NCBI RefSeq assembly: GCF_040807025.1
Contig: NC_090947.1
Location: forward strand, 310,001 to 374,000
Reading direction: 5' to 3'
Source of the DNA: Struthio camelus
Taxonomy: Eukaryota > Chordata > Aves > Struthioniformes > Struthionidae
Length of the DNA: 64,000 bases
Both the position numbers and the translations under genes were made by a program. This document shows positions 21,998 to 34,128 of the stretch, one piece after another; the stretch's first letter is position 1; each line of letters opens with the position of its first letter. Below the pieces are notes generated by a model. That model made no database searches. It was not told the origin of the DNA and saw only the letters and a list, made by a program, of their open reading frames with translations.

Positions 21998-24900
21998 GCC
22001 CCACAGAGGCGTTGAACGGACTTTTATTGGAAAGGAAAAGTCGTGAAGCCTCAGTTCATGGCGGAGAGGCTTTTTCAAGGTTGTGCACAGATCAGAGGGA
22101 GGCAATGCTTCGTGCGGGCAGCTGAGCAGCCCACAGAGGAGGGAGAGCTGTAGGGCAGCAGGCAATGTCTCTCCCTGACTGCTCCTGGACGTGCAGGTCG
22201 AGCAGGCAGCTGATAACGATGGAGATGTGCCAAAGAAAGGACATTTTCCTGGCATTTCAGTGCCTAGCAGTGATGGCCATGTGGTGGGTGAGGACCTTGT
22301 GAGTGAGGACCTGGCGGGTGAGGACCTGGATGACCATGAGGTGCAAGTGGGTGTCCCGGCCCCCAGCAGTAACTACCCCCAGCTCTGTGCCCCTGGAAAA
22401 GCCTGCCCAGATACCTTCACCCCCCCCTCAACCCCTGCCCGCGCAGATACCGAGGGTGATTCACCCACGTGAATCCCACTCGTGGGGTTTTAAGGCAGAA
22501 GGCACCAGGGCATCTAGTATGAGTAGCACCATCTCCCTCACCTCTGCTCCAAGTGCCCATCCTGACTTCACCTCAGCATGGATGAATTTCCCTTTCCTCT
22601 CCACCTTGCAGAAAAGCTTTTTATGCCTTATCTGCCCCTGCCAGGAGAGATGGAGTTTTTATAAGCGCTACTATAAAAGCCACACCTGTCCTTGGAGGGA
22701 GGCACATGAGCCAGAGATGCTGAAGTTTCCCACCCCTCTGTGTGCTGGGTGGGATTTTAATGAACGCTTGCTTGAATTTGGCAATAAAATTAGCTCCTGC
22801 TGCCTTTCAGAGTGACCTGGAGTCCTTCATCCTGCAGACGTGAGCCCACATCAAGCTGAAAGCAGAGGATGGGGAGGGTGATTCAGGTAGAAATGCCCAA
22901 ATTCATGACTGTAAATGCTCGTGTTTAAAATCCAACCTTGACTTTAAGGCTTTGGGTCTGGGACTGTCTGTGTCTGTGCAGCATCCGGCAGAGCGGTCCC
23001 CTGTGCCTGGGGGCTGCAGGGATACAAGCGCTGCTCCCAAATATGACATCTGTCAGCATCCCCGGACAGAAACATGCCTGTGAGATGATACCTATTATAC
23101 CTACATACTACAAGCTGAATTTAGAATGCTCCTCCACTAGCAGACAGTTGCCTGTGCTGCAGAGCCTCAGGGCTTATTCAGGGAGGATACAATAAATCGA
23201 TTTAACTTGAGAATTAGGCAACTAATTTGATAGTTATTTCATAAGTCAGGCTTGGTTCACACACAGGTTCAGCCCTGGGTATATCCAGCGACAGTATGAT
23301 TTTGTCTGGGCGACTCACAATTCTGATATCCTTCCCATGGCTGTCACTATGTAGGATAACACCTTTGACTTGTGCCCAGAAACACTTCCACTCTCATACC
23401 GCAGGTCCTCACTAGGGAGAGCTGTGCTACTTCTCTTACACAGTTAAAATGGATAAAGGCAACCAGAAGCAGCTTGAAACAGTGTTATGGGTGTTGCATT
23501 TTGGGCCCAATAAACAGTATTATTGTCATAATGTATCTCTCAAGGTGGGCTCCATGTCGAGATCTCCAGTTCCGTCTGGATACCAAAATCTTTAGACAAT
23601 GTATGATAGTATTCAGCTATAAAAGGCAATGATGGAAGATGAACCATTTAATATTATTTTTCTATCTATGCAATCAAGCTGCTTTAGAAATTTAGAAAAT
23701 CTAGTTACAAAACTGGTCTACTTTTAATAATTGCCCAGCTTTATTGCCCAGTTTTAGTAGCTGTTGCACTTTTACCTGGGGACATCAGGAGACCTCAGAA
23801 AGCATGGTCAATGCTTGGCTGAAGATCCTGCATGTCTTTATATGCTTTAAAACATGTGCTTAATGTTTGTGGGCTCCCTGCCTACTGGAGACATTAGAAG
23901 CTGAACACATTCCTCCATGAGAAGGACAGTGTCAGCTCACAAAAGCAAATACCATGATTTTCCACCTTTTTACTGCAGTCCAGAATGTGAGCCTCAGTTC
24001 ACAAGGTCTCACCAGCCAACTGTTATTTGTTAAGCTGCTAGACTAAAAAATGCAAAGGTACCTTAAAACCATGGGACTCAGTCCCATATGTCTTGGCAAA
24101 ACAGGGGCTAAATAATGCCCTCCCTGCTTTGAGAGAAGACAGACCTGAAACAGTCACTGATAGCCGCATTATTTTCAGCAGAAACACAGGTGTTTTAGAA
24201 GCATCTGAAAAAAAATGTGATTTCCCTCTTCCTCTGTCCCTGTGCCTGTAATTTGGATCCAGCTGGCCAGGGGTGAGTGTCACCAATGGGTCTTCCCTTT
24301 GCACACCCTGCAGCCCTCTCCCGCCGTGGCTGCCATCTGTACCAGGAGCCAGAGAGATGTCACAGACTGGTGCTTGTCTCTGGACAGGTTTGACAGAGAA
24401 CGCATTCATGTATTTCTAACAAACTTAAGAGTAGTCTCTTGTTGTTTCAGCTGACTTCAGCCAGGAATATACGTAAGCTCAAGGCTACATTTCAGGTGAA
24501 CGAGAGCATCCTGGTGTTTTCAACTTCAGAGAATTTGTTGCAGCAGCAGTAGTGTTATTTGGTGTTTTCCTAAAGGGGTGCAAAAACTGCTCAGGACACA
24601 GCGCTTGGCTGGCAGCACGGTCCAGAGTTGCTCCTCTGCATAATGCAAGTGTGTGGTTGTGTCGGGAGGATGGACACCAGCTATTTGAAGGGCCTATGGG
24701 GGAAACGGCAAGGAGCCAGAGCAAGCCCAGGATGTATGAGATGAAAATGGGACATATGGCTACCTCTATTTGTGGTTCCTGACAGGGAGGCACCATCTTC
24801 AGCTCCTAGCCTTGCAAATCTTTGTTGGCAGGAGAGATCTCCTGCTTGACCCACAGAGCCAGCCTACTCTCTGATCTTGCTCAGATGGAGGCACAGAGAA

Positions 24901-27293
24901 CATTTGCAGAGGGCTGGCAGACATGATGCAGGGCCCAGCAGGTCCCTCCTGGGGCAGATGGCCCCCCCCCAGGCATTTCAGACCTTCACGTGGGGCCCCG
25001 AATCGAACCCCCTCCATCTCTCCCCACCAACTTTGACGGGCACTTGCCTGATTCCTGGATACGTCCTGGTGTTTCAGCTCCTAGGGCTTACTTGAGGCTT
25101 CCCATGAGGGGCCCAGCTCATCCCCAGCTGCTGTGTTTGTGGGTTCAGAAACAGCCACAGCAACCATGGGCTCTGCAGGAGTCCGGTGTCTTCAAGGGTG
25201 CTCTGCACCCTGGGACTGCAAGCACAGCCCCATTGAGCTAGAAACATCTTCTCCCCCCCTCCCACCCAAATTCCTCTGCTTTCATTACTTTTCTTGCCCA
25301 GTTCAATGACCGCTAGTCTTTGTCTCGCGGTCTGGCAGAGCCTGGTGCCACGACGCCAGAGAGACAAAGAAATACACTGGCTTTTCTCCTTATGTGCGCT
25401 ATGAAGAGCCCACATTGTGCTTTACTGGCGAGAGGAAGACAAGCAGAGAGCTGAAGGGATGTGCTCGGTGTTGGGTTATGCAAAACACTCTATTTCTTTA
25501 CACACACCAGTGCAAAGCTCTGGCGAGAAAAGGGTAGCACTGAGGAGCCCCGCAGTTACACTCTTCTCTTGAAAGATCAGGGCTGCAAATTTTCAAATAA
25601 TGGCAGCAGCCCTTTGGGGAGCACTGAAGTGAGTAAAGCTGAAAGTGCAGCTCAGTGCTGGCTCCCATGCCCCGACCTCCATGACTTTTCATGGGCCAGG
25701 TCAGAGGGGACCTGGGCTGGGAGAGCAGTGTTTGCAAGGATTTGAACCTGGATGAGAGGCAGGGACGTCACCTGAAGCTGCTCATTAGCAGTGGCAGGAA
25801 AGGGCCAAGGTCTCCAGGTTCCTGCCCAGTACCAGTACCTGTAGCTCCCTCCTAATCCTGCTGCTCCTTCCCACGCTATCAGCCACCAAGGCGCTTTCCC
25901 TGCGAAGTGCAGAAACTCAGAATGAGCTGGGGTAAAATGGACAGTAAGAATGAGCAGGAAAGAGAAGTTCAAGACTGTCCACGTTTTGATCTGCCAAATG
26001 ACAAGTTTTCTGTTCCATTTTAAGAAAAGGTCACCTCAACATCAAGAATGACATCAAAAAGTGCAGTGATGAGGCAGAGCAAAGACCGTCTCTGACTACA
26101 GTGATGTGCATTGATGCATTACTTGGCCAAAGAAATAGCTACAATATGGACCAAGACTAAATTGCTATTGATGGGGAAAAATACTGCATATCTTTCCTGC
26201 TGACTGAGAGCCCTATTTGCATCCAGCTCTTAAGCGAATACAAGTATCCTTGGAAAAATCAAATGTTGCAAGATTGCTGACAGGCTACTGCAACTGCGGA
26301 AACATCTTTTCCTAAAAGCATATCTCCTAACCCTGCCAGTCCTGCATGAGCCCAGATAACTGCTGCAGTTTGCAATACCAATACTGTTAAGTGCAACAAT
26401 TTCCATGGTCAGGGCCACTGCTGGAGTCAAGGTACTCAAACTTAGCATCGGGGAAATTATTTTTGCCCAAACTTGAGTGTCAAGCTGTTACAACTGCTTT
26501 TGAGTGGCTGTTGCAAGGAAAAGATAAATGCAGAGAGGTTTCTTCTGCACTGCTCTGTGGAGAGCTGTTAAGCAACACCTAGCCTCAGTGGCTTTGGGGA
26601 AGAGGGATTGCCAGGGACTGCATTGTCCAGCAGGCCTGTCTGAAGGCATCTGGGAGAGGTTGCTAGGTTTCCACTTCCATCACTTTTTCCCCAGTGCCAG
26701 CAATTTGGGGCTCCTGTCTCACTTATCTCCTTTGCCAGGTCAGGTGAGGTCCCACAGCTTCTGGGAGGTTGTCCCTGCGCCTTGGGCCCCATCTCAAGGC
26801 ACTGTGGTCCTGCAGCCCATGCTGGTGTCCTTTCCGGATCCTGCTCCAGGACCGGGGATGCCTGCCTCCTCCCATCAGCTGGCGCCAGGTGCTGGAAACC
26901 ACTGCCCTCCCTCACGCCATCCCCGGCGTCCTTCTTACGAGGCCAGGTAGACCTTTGTGCCCAGGCCAGCTGTGGCAAGGGGCTGTTTTCCTGCACCTCC
27001 ATGGTTTCAGCACCTGCAAAACACAAGACAATGTTTTTATGGGGGGGGGAGGGGAAGCCCTGTCCTCAGCCTCCCTCCATGCCTGCGTGGGGCACATGTG
27101 TTTAATGGGTGCCAGAGGGCCGGTCCAGGGGCTGGCGGTCAGGACCGTGGCCAGGAGAGATGTAGCAGCTCTCTACTCCCCAAAGCGGAGGTTTGCGTAT
27201 CTGCGTTTCAGAGAGCTGTGGCATGGGTGCAGGTGTGGGGTTACATGGGGCATCGAGAAAGCTTTAGTGTGCAGCCCAGGGAGCCTGGAGGTG
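21998..27293. other. Single-copy spacer of the S100B inverted repeat
   Basis: About 5.3 kb between the divergent S100B copies. Base composition drops from the CpG-rich arms to ordinary mixed DNA. I see no exon of a known gene, no RNA gene and no recognisable transposon. A short 15-bp tandem (GTGAGGACCTGGCGG-like, three to four units) lies at 22,285-22,335. If both S100B copies are active this stretch is their shared upstream region. The two halves are not mirror images of each other. Confidence 0.6.
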
Positions 27294-27910
27294 GCCAAAT
27301 GCTTTCTGTAGCTGCCAGAAAGGACTTCTGAGCTATGCTCCACAGACAGCACGGACGGACAGGCGTGGGGCTCCTGCTGCCTCCGCTTCCACTTCCCCCC
27401 CAACATTACCTCTGCCAGCCGGGTTACTGCATGTGCAGCCACTGACGCACTGGTGGGAAAGGGCTGCTGACATCTCCCCTCCAACTTCCCCCCGCAGGGG
27501 GCACGGCCACCCCCCTGGCCCAGGCTGGAAACCCCCAACAAGGACGGACATCCCCATCTCTGGGCACCTCTCCCAGGCCTGGGGCACCTGGATGTCCCTC
27601 CAGCACCTCCGCAACTCACCCTCCAGACCCGGGGGCCCACCTACATGCAAGGGGTAGGCGGACCATCAGCCTGCTCTGGGCCATCCAGCCAGGGCGACGT
27701 GGGTCCCAGAGAGTGCCCAGGGAGGAACAGTTTTCAGCCTGGACCAGCGCAGCTGCCTTCCCTGCCGCAGAGGGAGAAGGAGGCGCCGCGTGCCTGCGAG
27801 CATCCCTGCGCAGCATAGCCCGGGCCCGGCGCCCGCCTCAGGGCACCCCCGCCTCGGGCTGCCATTGGCGCTGCAGCGATGCGGCCCGGCGCCCTGGCTC
27901 TCCGCCCCTG

Positions 27911-27970
27911 CCATAAGAAGCCGGCCGTTCCCCGGGCGCCTGGGCCGCATTGCCGCGCCGCAGCGGGGAG
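27911..27970 (+). promoter_or_regulatory. S100B: S100B (right) core promoter and non-coding exon 1
   Basis: TATA-like CATAAGAAG at 27,912-27,920, then GC-rich sequence and a donor CGGGGAG/GTGAGC with GT at 27,971. The first exon would be only a few tens of bases and non-coding. Its acceptor partner is CTGCCCCAG at 28,276-28,284. Confidence 0.55.
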
Positions 27971-28299
27971 GTGAGCGGGGAAGGGGCCGCGCGAGGCTGC
28001 AGCGGGTGAGCTGCCCCGGCGGCGGCCGGGGGGGGTGGGAGGGGGGTTGGCATCTGCACCTGCTGAGCAGGGACCGCTCTGCCAAGTCGGTGGCAGAGAC
28101 GGGGCCAAGCCGTGGCGAGAGCCGAGGGCTGGGCGAGCCCGGGAGCCGAGCGGCTGCGCTGAGCCAGGACGCGGCCCCGGCCCCGGCCCCAGCCCCGGCC
28201 CCGGCCAGGGGGCTTCACGCTCGCCCCAGGCCGTTTGCTCACCCGCCCCGGCTTCCCACCCGCCGCCTGCTCCTCCTGCCCCAGGGCCACGCCACGACC

Positions 28300-28921
28300 A
28301 TGTCCGAGCTGGAGAAGGCCATGGTGGCCATCATTGACGCTTTCCACCAGTACTCGGGCAAGGAGGGAGACAAGCACAAGCTGAAGAAAGCAGAGCTCAA
28401 GGAGCTCATTAACCACGAGCTCCCCCATTTCCTCGGCGTGAGTATCGCCCCACGCTGCTCTCCGGCGGGACGGGGGCAGGCGAAAGGCGGGGGGGGGGGC
28501 TGCCCGCCCCGACGCGCGGCACGCTCCAGCTCCGGCTCCGCGGCTGGCGGGAGCACACGAGCCAACGGGGCCGCGGCTGGACGCGAGGGAAACCACCCTC
28601 ACCGGTCGGGGGGGACAGACCTGCCCCGGAGGGCTCCGGGGCCCCTTCCCCGCCGCCCGCCCGCCTCCGCCACACGTCCGAGCGGCCACTTGGCAGCGGG
28701 AGCGTCCTCGGAGCCGGGCGCTGCCGGCTGCCCCTCGCTCTGCTCCTGCCCCCTCCAGCCGCCCCCTCCGCTCCCTGCAGGAGATCAAGGACCAGGAGAC
28801 CGTCGACAAAGTCATGGAGGCCCTCGACCGCGACGGCGACGCGGAGTGCGACTTCCAGGAGTTCGTGGCCTTCGTGGCCATGGTCACCGCCGCTTGCCAC
28901 GAGTTCTTCGAGCGCGAATGA
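28300..28921 (+). CDS. S100B: S100 calcium-binding protein B, right (probable original) copy
   Basis: Coding exons are 28300-28437 and 28781-28921, together 92 codons and a TGA stop. The coding exon starts at 28,285 and the ATG lies 15 bases inside it, after CACGACC. The EF-hand protein is identical to the left copy. Compared with human S100B the second EF loop has Ala in place of Gly at loop position 6 (DRDGDA), and residue 91 is Arg where human has His, a residue implicated in zinc binding; Glu90 is kept. The intron is about 28 bases longer than in the left copy. It points toward DIP2A, convergent as in human, which argues that this is the ancestral locus. Codon use is strongly GC-ended, like the CpG island around it. 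Confidence 0.96.
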
Positions 28922-29126
28922 GGCGGCGGGCAGCCGCCCCGCAGCCCCGGCTCGCGTCGCGGCGGCAACGGCCGGGCGGCTCGCGCCTCCTGGGCCAAGA
29001 GCCGCCGCGCTGAGCAGCTACGCGGGGCTCAGCGCCGGCTCCGCGTCCGCAGCTTCCTCTGCTCCCTTTGCCAGCCGAAAGAGCTGTCTCGGCAGCTCGC
29101 TCCCTTCTGCCGGGGGCGCCCCGGGG

Positions 29127-29132
29127 AATAAA
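29127..29132 (+). terminator. S100B: S100B (right copy) polyadenylation signal
   Basis: AATAAA embedded in CCGGGGAATAAAAAAAACGC, 206 bases after the stop codon. It matches the left copy's signal. Confidence 0.75.
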
Positions 29133-29456
29133 AAAAACGCTCTTCGGGCCAGACGCGGGCTCTGGTGCAAACCGCCTCCTTTTCTCCCAGGCCCTGGGCT
29201 GCTCTCCCCGGCCCACCCCGCGCCAGCCCGAGGCGAAGGCCCGGGGCACCGCTGGGTCTCCCGCTGCCGGCTCGCTCCTGCGCCCGCCCGTCTCCGCGGG
29301 CAGCGGCCCTGCCCCTCGCTCGGCGCCCCGAGGACCCCAGCCCCTTCCCCCCCCCCTCCGGTGGGGTCGGTTGAGAGGAAGGATCCCCCTCTCCCCCTGC
29401 CCGGCATCGCTCCAGCGAGCCAAAAAGCCTCGGGGCTCCTGCTCCGCCTGGCAAAT

Positions 29457-32400
29457 ACTCCCTAGCAGGCTGAGCCGACGCACTGCTGCCGGCCTGGCTG
29501 CCACTCCGGACGTGTCCGCTGCCGGCAGGGCTGGTGTCCTGCAGCTTTGTGCTAATGAGTCTTTGCAAAGCCAAAACTCACATTGGGATGAATTCTGCGA
29601 AGCCTGGGCTCCTGCACTGCTGCTGCTGCTGCTCAGGGGACCACGTGAACTGGGCGTGTGCAGCTGGGAACGGCACAGCGGCAGCTCTTCCGACTGACGC
29701 GCCATAAAGACGCTCGGGGACGTCAGGGTCGTTCCTACGGCCATCCCCACTGCGGACCGACTCCACGTGCCCGGGGAGCTCAGTTTTCAGATGTGCTCAT
29801 CGTGCTTTTCCCATCTGCCTCCCCGAGCTGTGGAAGGGCGCACGGCCAGGGAGAGGCCTGCAAGAGATCCTGTGCTTAAGGTAGAATTAAACAAGCGGTT
29901 TTGACAGCCCAGGATAGTTCTCGGTTACTGAGAAGTCATTTAGCATCCAAATTACTCCTGCCACACTTTTAACATCCTCATCAAGGTTTGGTACTGCTCT
30001 TTTTCACCTGTTTCCATAACCGGTTAGGGACCTGAGGCTGTGCATGTGGACACCGAACGGGGGACATTGTCTGTCCCAATGTCATGCAGGATAGATGAAG
30101 CTTTCATGACCCTGCCTTGAGCCTGAGCCTGAATTCAGCAGGCGGGTCTAATGTTTAAGGACAAGGAGCTGAAGGTCAGGCTGTCTGGCAGGTGTCCAAA
30201 TCCCACCTGCCTTTTTCCATGAGCGAGGAATCGTTCCCCAAGACTGAGCCTTTGCAGTGGCTCCGCACAGCTTTGTAGTGGTCCTCAGTGAAGAACTGAG
30301 GGTGTAACACGTGGCTTGAGCCCTGGCAGAGCTGGCGAGACACAGGACTTCACAGCAGCTTTACCTGGCGCTGGAGAAAGTGCAGCAGAGCTGGTGTTTC
30401 TGGCCAGGGAGGAAGAGAGCTCGGCTTCCTGTCCAAACTTGGTGTTGGCTTCGGAGGGCAGAGGCATCACAGCAGGCTTTGAAGGAAGCTCAGAAAGCAA
30501 AAGTAACTCGCTAACCTCCCAGCAGCAACAGCCTCAATACTGGGGTGCCAGTCCTGACGGCACACGTTTCAGTACCAGCAGGGACAGAGAGGCTCCTGAA
30601 ATTATTAAATGATTTCTGGTTGTGCCCCCATCCCAGCCAAACAGCCAGCCTGCTGGATGTCTGAGGCGTGCCCTCACTTCCGAAACCTCACGGGCTGTTT
30701 CCGAAGCCAGCGCTGGTTAGAAGGGTCTGATACTGCAACAAACCCAGCAGAGAGCTCAGAAACGCCACGCTGCTGTCTTCAGCGCCAGACCAGTGCGCGA
30801 CATCGTGGAAATGTTAGTTGGTTAACGGGGAGCTCTGGGGTTGCTCTGGGGGACCCGCAGGGCCCATCAGCAGTGTTATGGCAGCAGAGCCTACTTTGTG
30901 TTTGGATAGATGCCTGCAGAATAGGAAGCCGGTGGATTTCCCAGCAGGAGGTGACCAGCGTATGGTTTATTAACATCAAACGCCCCGTCAAGACAAGAAC
31001 TACTCACCAACAGTACCGAAAGGTAGAGAGAGGAGAAAATAGGACGAGAGGGAGAGTCTAAAGTGTTTAGCAGGCTCCAGATTAACTTCCAAAACTGAAA
31101 AAGTGACAGACGGGAGCAGATTCGGCTCGTGCAGGCATAATTCAAAATGTTACCATTACCTTTTGCTCTGGGTGATTAAAATCTGCATTTTTAACTCCCT
31201 CTCCAGATCTCAATGTCAGGCAAAGTACATCTGTGAAAGGGAACCCTCCGAGTTAGACACAGAATCACCAGTGCTGGAAGAGCACTTACAGACCCCCACA
31301 AAAACCTTCTTCCGGAGAGAAGAGAATCTAATTTCACTGGAGCAATGGGATATGAATTCAGGCCAAGTCATACTACAGCAGAGTTTATGCGCTGACAGCA
31401 AGAAAAATAATTTACCCAACGCATTTAACAAGAAAAACAAAGTCGTCCCCCCCCCCCCCCCATCAAATGAGGGCTTTTGTGTTTCCAGCCCTCAGGGGAG
31501 AAACCTTCCAGGCCTTGCTGGGGGGGGGTGCAAAAGCCATCACGCTAAAGCGCTGCACTGCTGGGCTGCATCTCCCACGTGTTGAGACTCTGCATTGCAA
31601 GTCTCAACAGGAGGGAGAACTGCCTGTCTACCCTGGCAGCCTAAGTGACATACTCCTGCCCTCTCCGTGCGTTTAGCTGAAAAATGCATTTCAAAAGAAA
31701 GTAGCAGCATTTCTGTGAACAATCCATGACCTGAAATTGTTCCCCCACCAGATATTAAATCTACAGGATTTGCCTGGCCTTACCTATTGCACTGTAACAG
31801 TCAGGGTATTAGAGCATATTTAGCATATTTCCATTCTTTCCCTTCTGAAATATTCTTGCCACCGATGATTTTTAATGTATAAATTTTGAGTTCATCCTGC
31901 ATCCTGAACAGCATGGACTTCCGATCACAGGGAGAAGGCAACTGACGGAGCAGGAAAACACAAGAGCGAAAGGGGAAGATGGAAAAAAACATCAAGGAGC
32001 AACACGGAAAGAATAAAAATGATCCTTAACAGGCCTGTTTTGTGTTTTCTTGCCACTAAAATTTTGATTCTGAATGTAGACACGCTATGTTACAGAAACA
32101 GCCACTGTGCCACAGTCATCCACCTTTTGCAAAGAAAAATGCCAAAAATAAAGAAGAATTGTTATTTTGCAGTTACCTTCACTAGCTAAGCTTTAGGGAG
32201 CGCGAGAGAAATCAGCAAATGCTTTTCATTTCTGCAAGCAAATGTTTTATTGCAGCTGGAGAACAGGTTTCAAAAAGAAGTGACTGGAGGAAAAGATAGC
32301 AGTGTATATTATTTTAATAACATGTATCGAAATACAAAAAGGAGAGAATTCTGCTTGTGCAGCACTGGCATAACAGACCTGGAAATGAACCCCAGTTTGC

Positions 32401-34128
32401 CCGCTTCCTCCTGAATCACACAGTTGGTCACTGAACAAAATCTAAAGACTGCAGCAAAAATTTACATTAGAATCTGCCATGAAGAAACTCTGGCTTAGAA
32501 ACAGCTCCTTTGAAATATCTGACCGTGTAAATATTACAAGTATATCAACCAGCTGAATATAAACATCACTTTGATATAACTTAAAGAGTTAAAGAGTTAT
32601 AACTTAAAGACTTAAAATCCTGAAGTGCAAAAAGTCAGAGAATTATTCATTGCAGTTTTGTTAACTGTAAATTAGTTATTAGACAGAATTCAGCTCTATT
32701 ATCCACTAACATGATTTCTGACCTGATACACTGCAGTATTTTAAATGTGCAAGCTTTCAGAAAATTCCTTTTCTGCCTTAAAACACACAGTTGTGAATAC
32801 ACTATAGAAATCAAACCCAGGCGCCTTTCCAAAAAGACCCTTAAAGTGCAAAATATGTGTTTTCACACAATGGCAGGAAAATATAGTCAGCTTAAGAAGG
32901 TCAAGAACTCGGTACAGAAAATTAGGAATGTGTACTTAAAATAAACTCACCGCTTCCTTTTTTTCTGCTTTAATGAGTTCCTGGGTAACAATAAGTGATA
33001 AAGGCTTAAAGTAGCCTCATAATACTGTTGCTAAAATGACATAAAGCTTATAAAAGGTCTGTGCAAAGTGCTGGCTCACAAGGAACAATGCTGCGATATA
33101 GGCAGTTTTCTTAATGTTTTCGTCTATTTTAGAAAAGCATTTAGTACTCACTGGAGTCTGACCTAACACAGCAGAATAAATTTAAAATAGTCTGATTCAA
33201 CAGCAATCGTTTCATGGTGTCCCATACCATTCCCTCGATGCGACACCTGGCTAGCTAACCAGTTATAGTAATGTGTTAATTCAAAAGAAGACAGGGCTTA
33301 GAATTCCTTTGTTACCACATCTTACATTCCAAAAAAGATGAGTTAAAAAAAAAAAAACAGCCAAAACCCAAATCATTCTTGCAGCTTTACTACAAGTTGG
33401 TATTTTGAACGCTACACTCGCTCAAATTAAGATGAAGTACAGATTTTTGACGCTTGCCCTCTTTAGTTTTGAGTCAGGTGAATAAAGTTGCTCTTTGGCA
33501 ACATCACAATAAAACATGCTGTGCTTTAAACGTACTCCATACACAGCGTTCTCTGGAGGCTAAGCACAATACCTGGTGAAAAAAACGCGAGAAATAACGG
33601 AAGAGGCTCCAAGACGCTAGCCTCTGGCTATTTACAGTGCTTTGCTTTTAAAAACAAATTGCGCTTTGCAGGATAAATTCCTGCTCGTTTCTTAAACCCC
33701 GCTGTTGTCACCAGGGCAAAAAAAGAAGCACAAATCCATCTTCTGCAGGTGCACCACCCCGCTTCACATCTTCCACAGACCCTTCTGCCTCCCTCACCTT
33801 CATCGGGAACCTTTGGAAAGCGACCTTAGGAAACGCTGCCCGCATAAAACAAAACCAGCGGAGCTCGCGAACCGTACGAAATTCCTCGAACGCCAGCAGG
33901 CAACGCCGACTGCCGGCAGCATCAGTACATTTGTAGCTACCCGCTGTGCCAAAGAGATGCGTTTGCGTCGCACCTTTAGTCAGGGAAATAATTCCATCTG
34001 GAAACGCTCTCCGCAACAACGCTGGTGTAGCGCGTCCTTTCCTTTGCTTGAAAATTAAACCAGCCGCTCTTCCGCCAGCGGGCTGCGGTGAGGGGGAGCA
34101 GGAGGAGCAGTCCTTGCTTGAGTGACTT
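29457..34128. other. Intergenic region between S100B and the zinc-finger gene
   Basis: No gene recognised. Open frames are short and unlike known proteins. A 15-C run lies at 31,447-31,461. A minus-strand AATAAA at 32,246-32,251 could end a long (about 1.9 kb) 3' UTR of the zinc-finger gene, but this is only a positional guess. Confidence 0.55.

Larger units (their letters stand above)
27294..29456. repeat. Right arm of the S100B inverted repeat
   Basis: This 2,163-base block is the reverse complement of 19,851-21,997. Relative to the left arm it has about 26 extra bases in S100B intron 2 (28,590-28,620, containing CACCGGTCGGGGGGGA), lacks one 6-bp unit in intron 1 and lacks 5 bp in the 3' flank. 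The outer end is GCAAAT at 29,451-29,456 and the inner end GCCAAAT at 27,294-27,300. Confidence 0.95.

Noticed and set aside
24990-25015. GGTTCGATTC on the minus strand, like a tRNA B box
   Set aside because: The flanking bases cannot form the T-stem (G-rich on both sides), and no A box or acceptor stem lies at the right distance.
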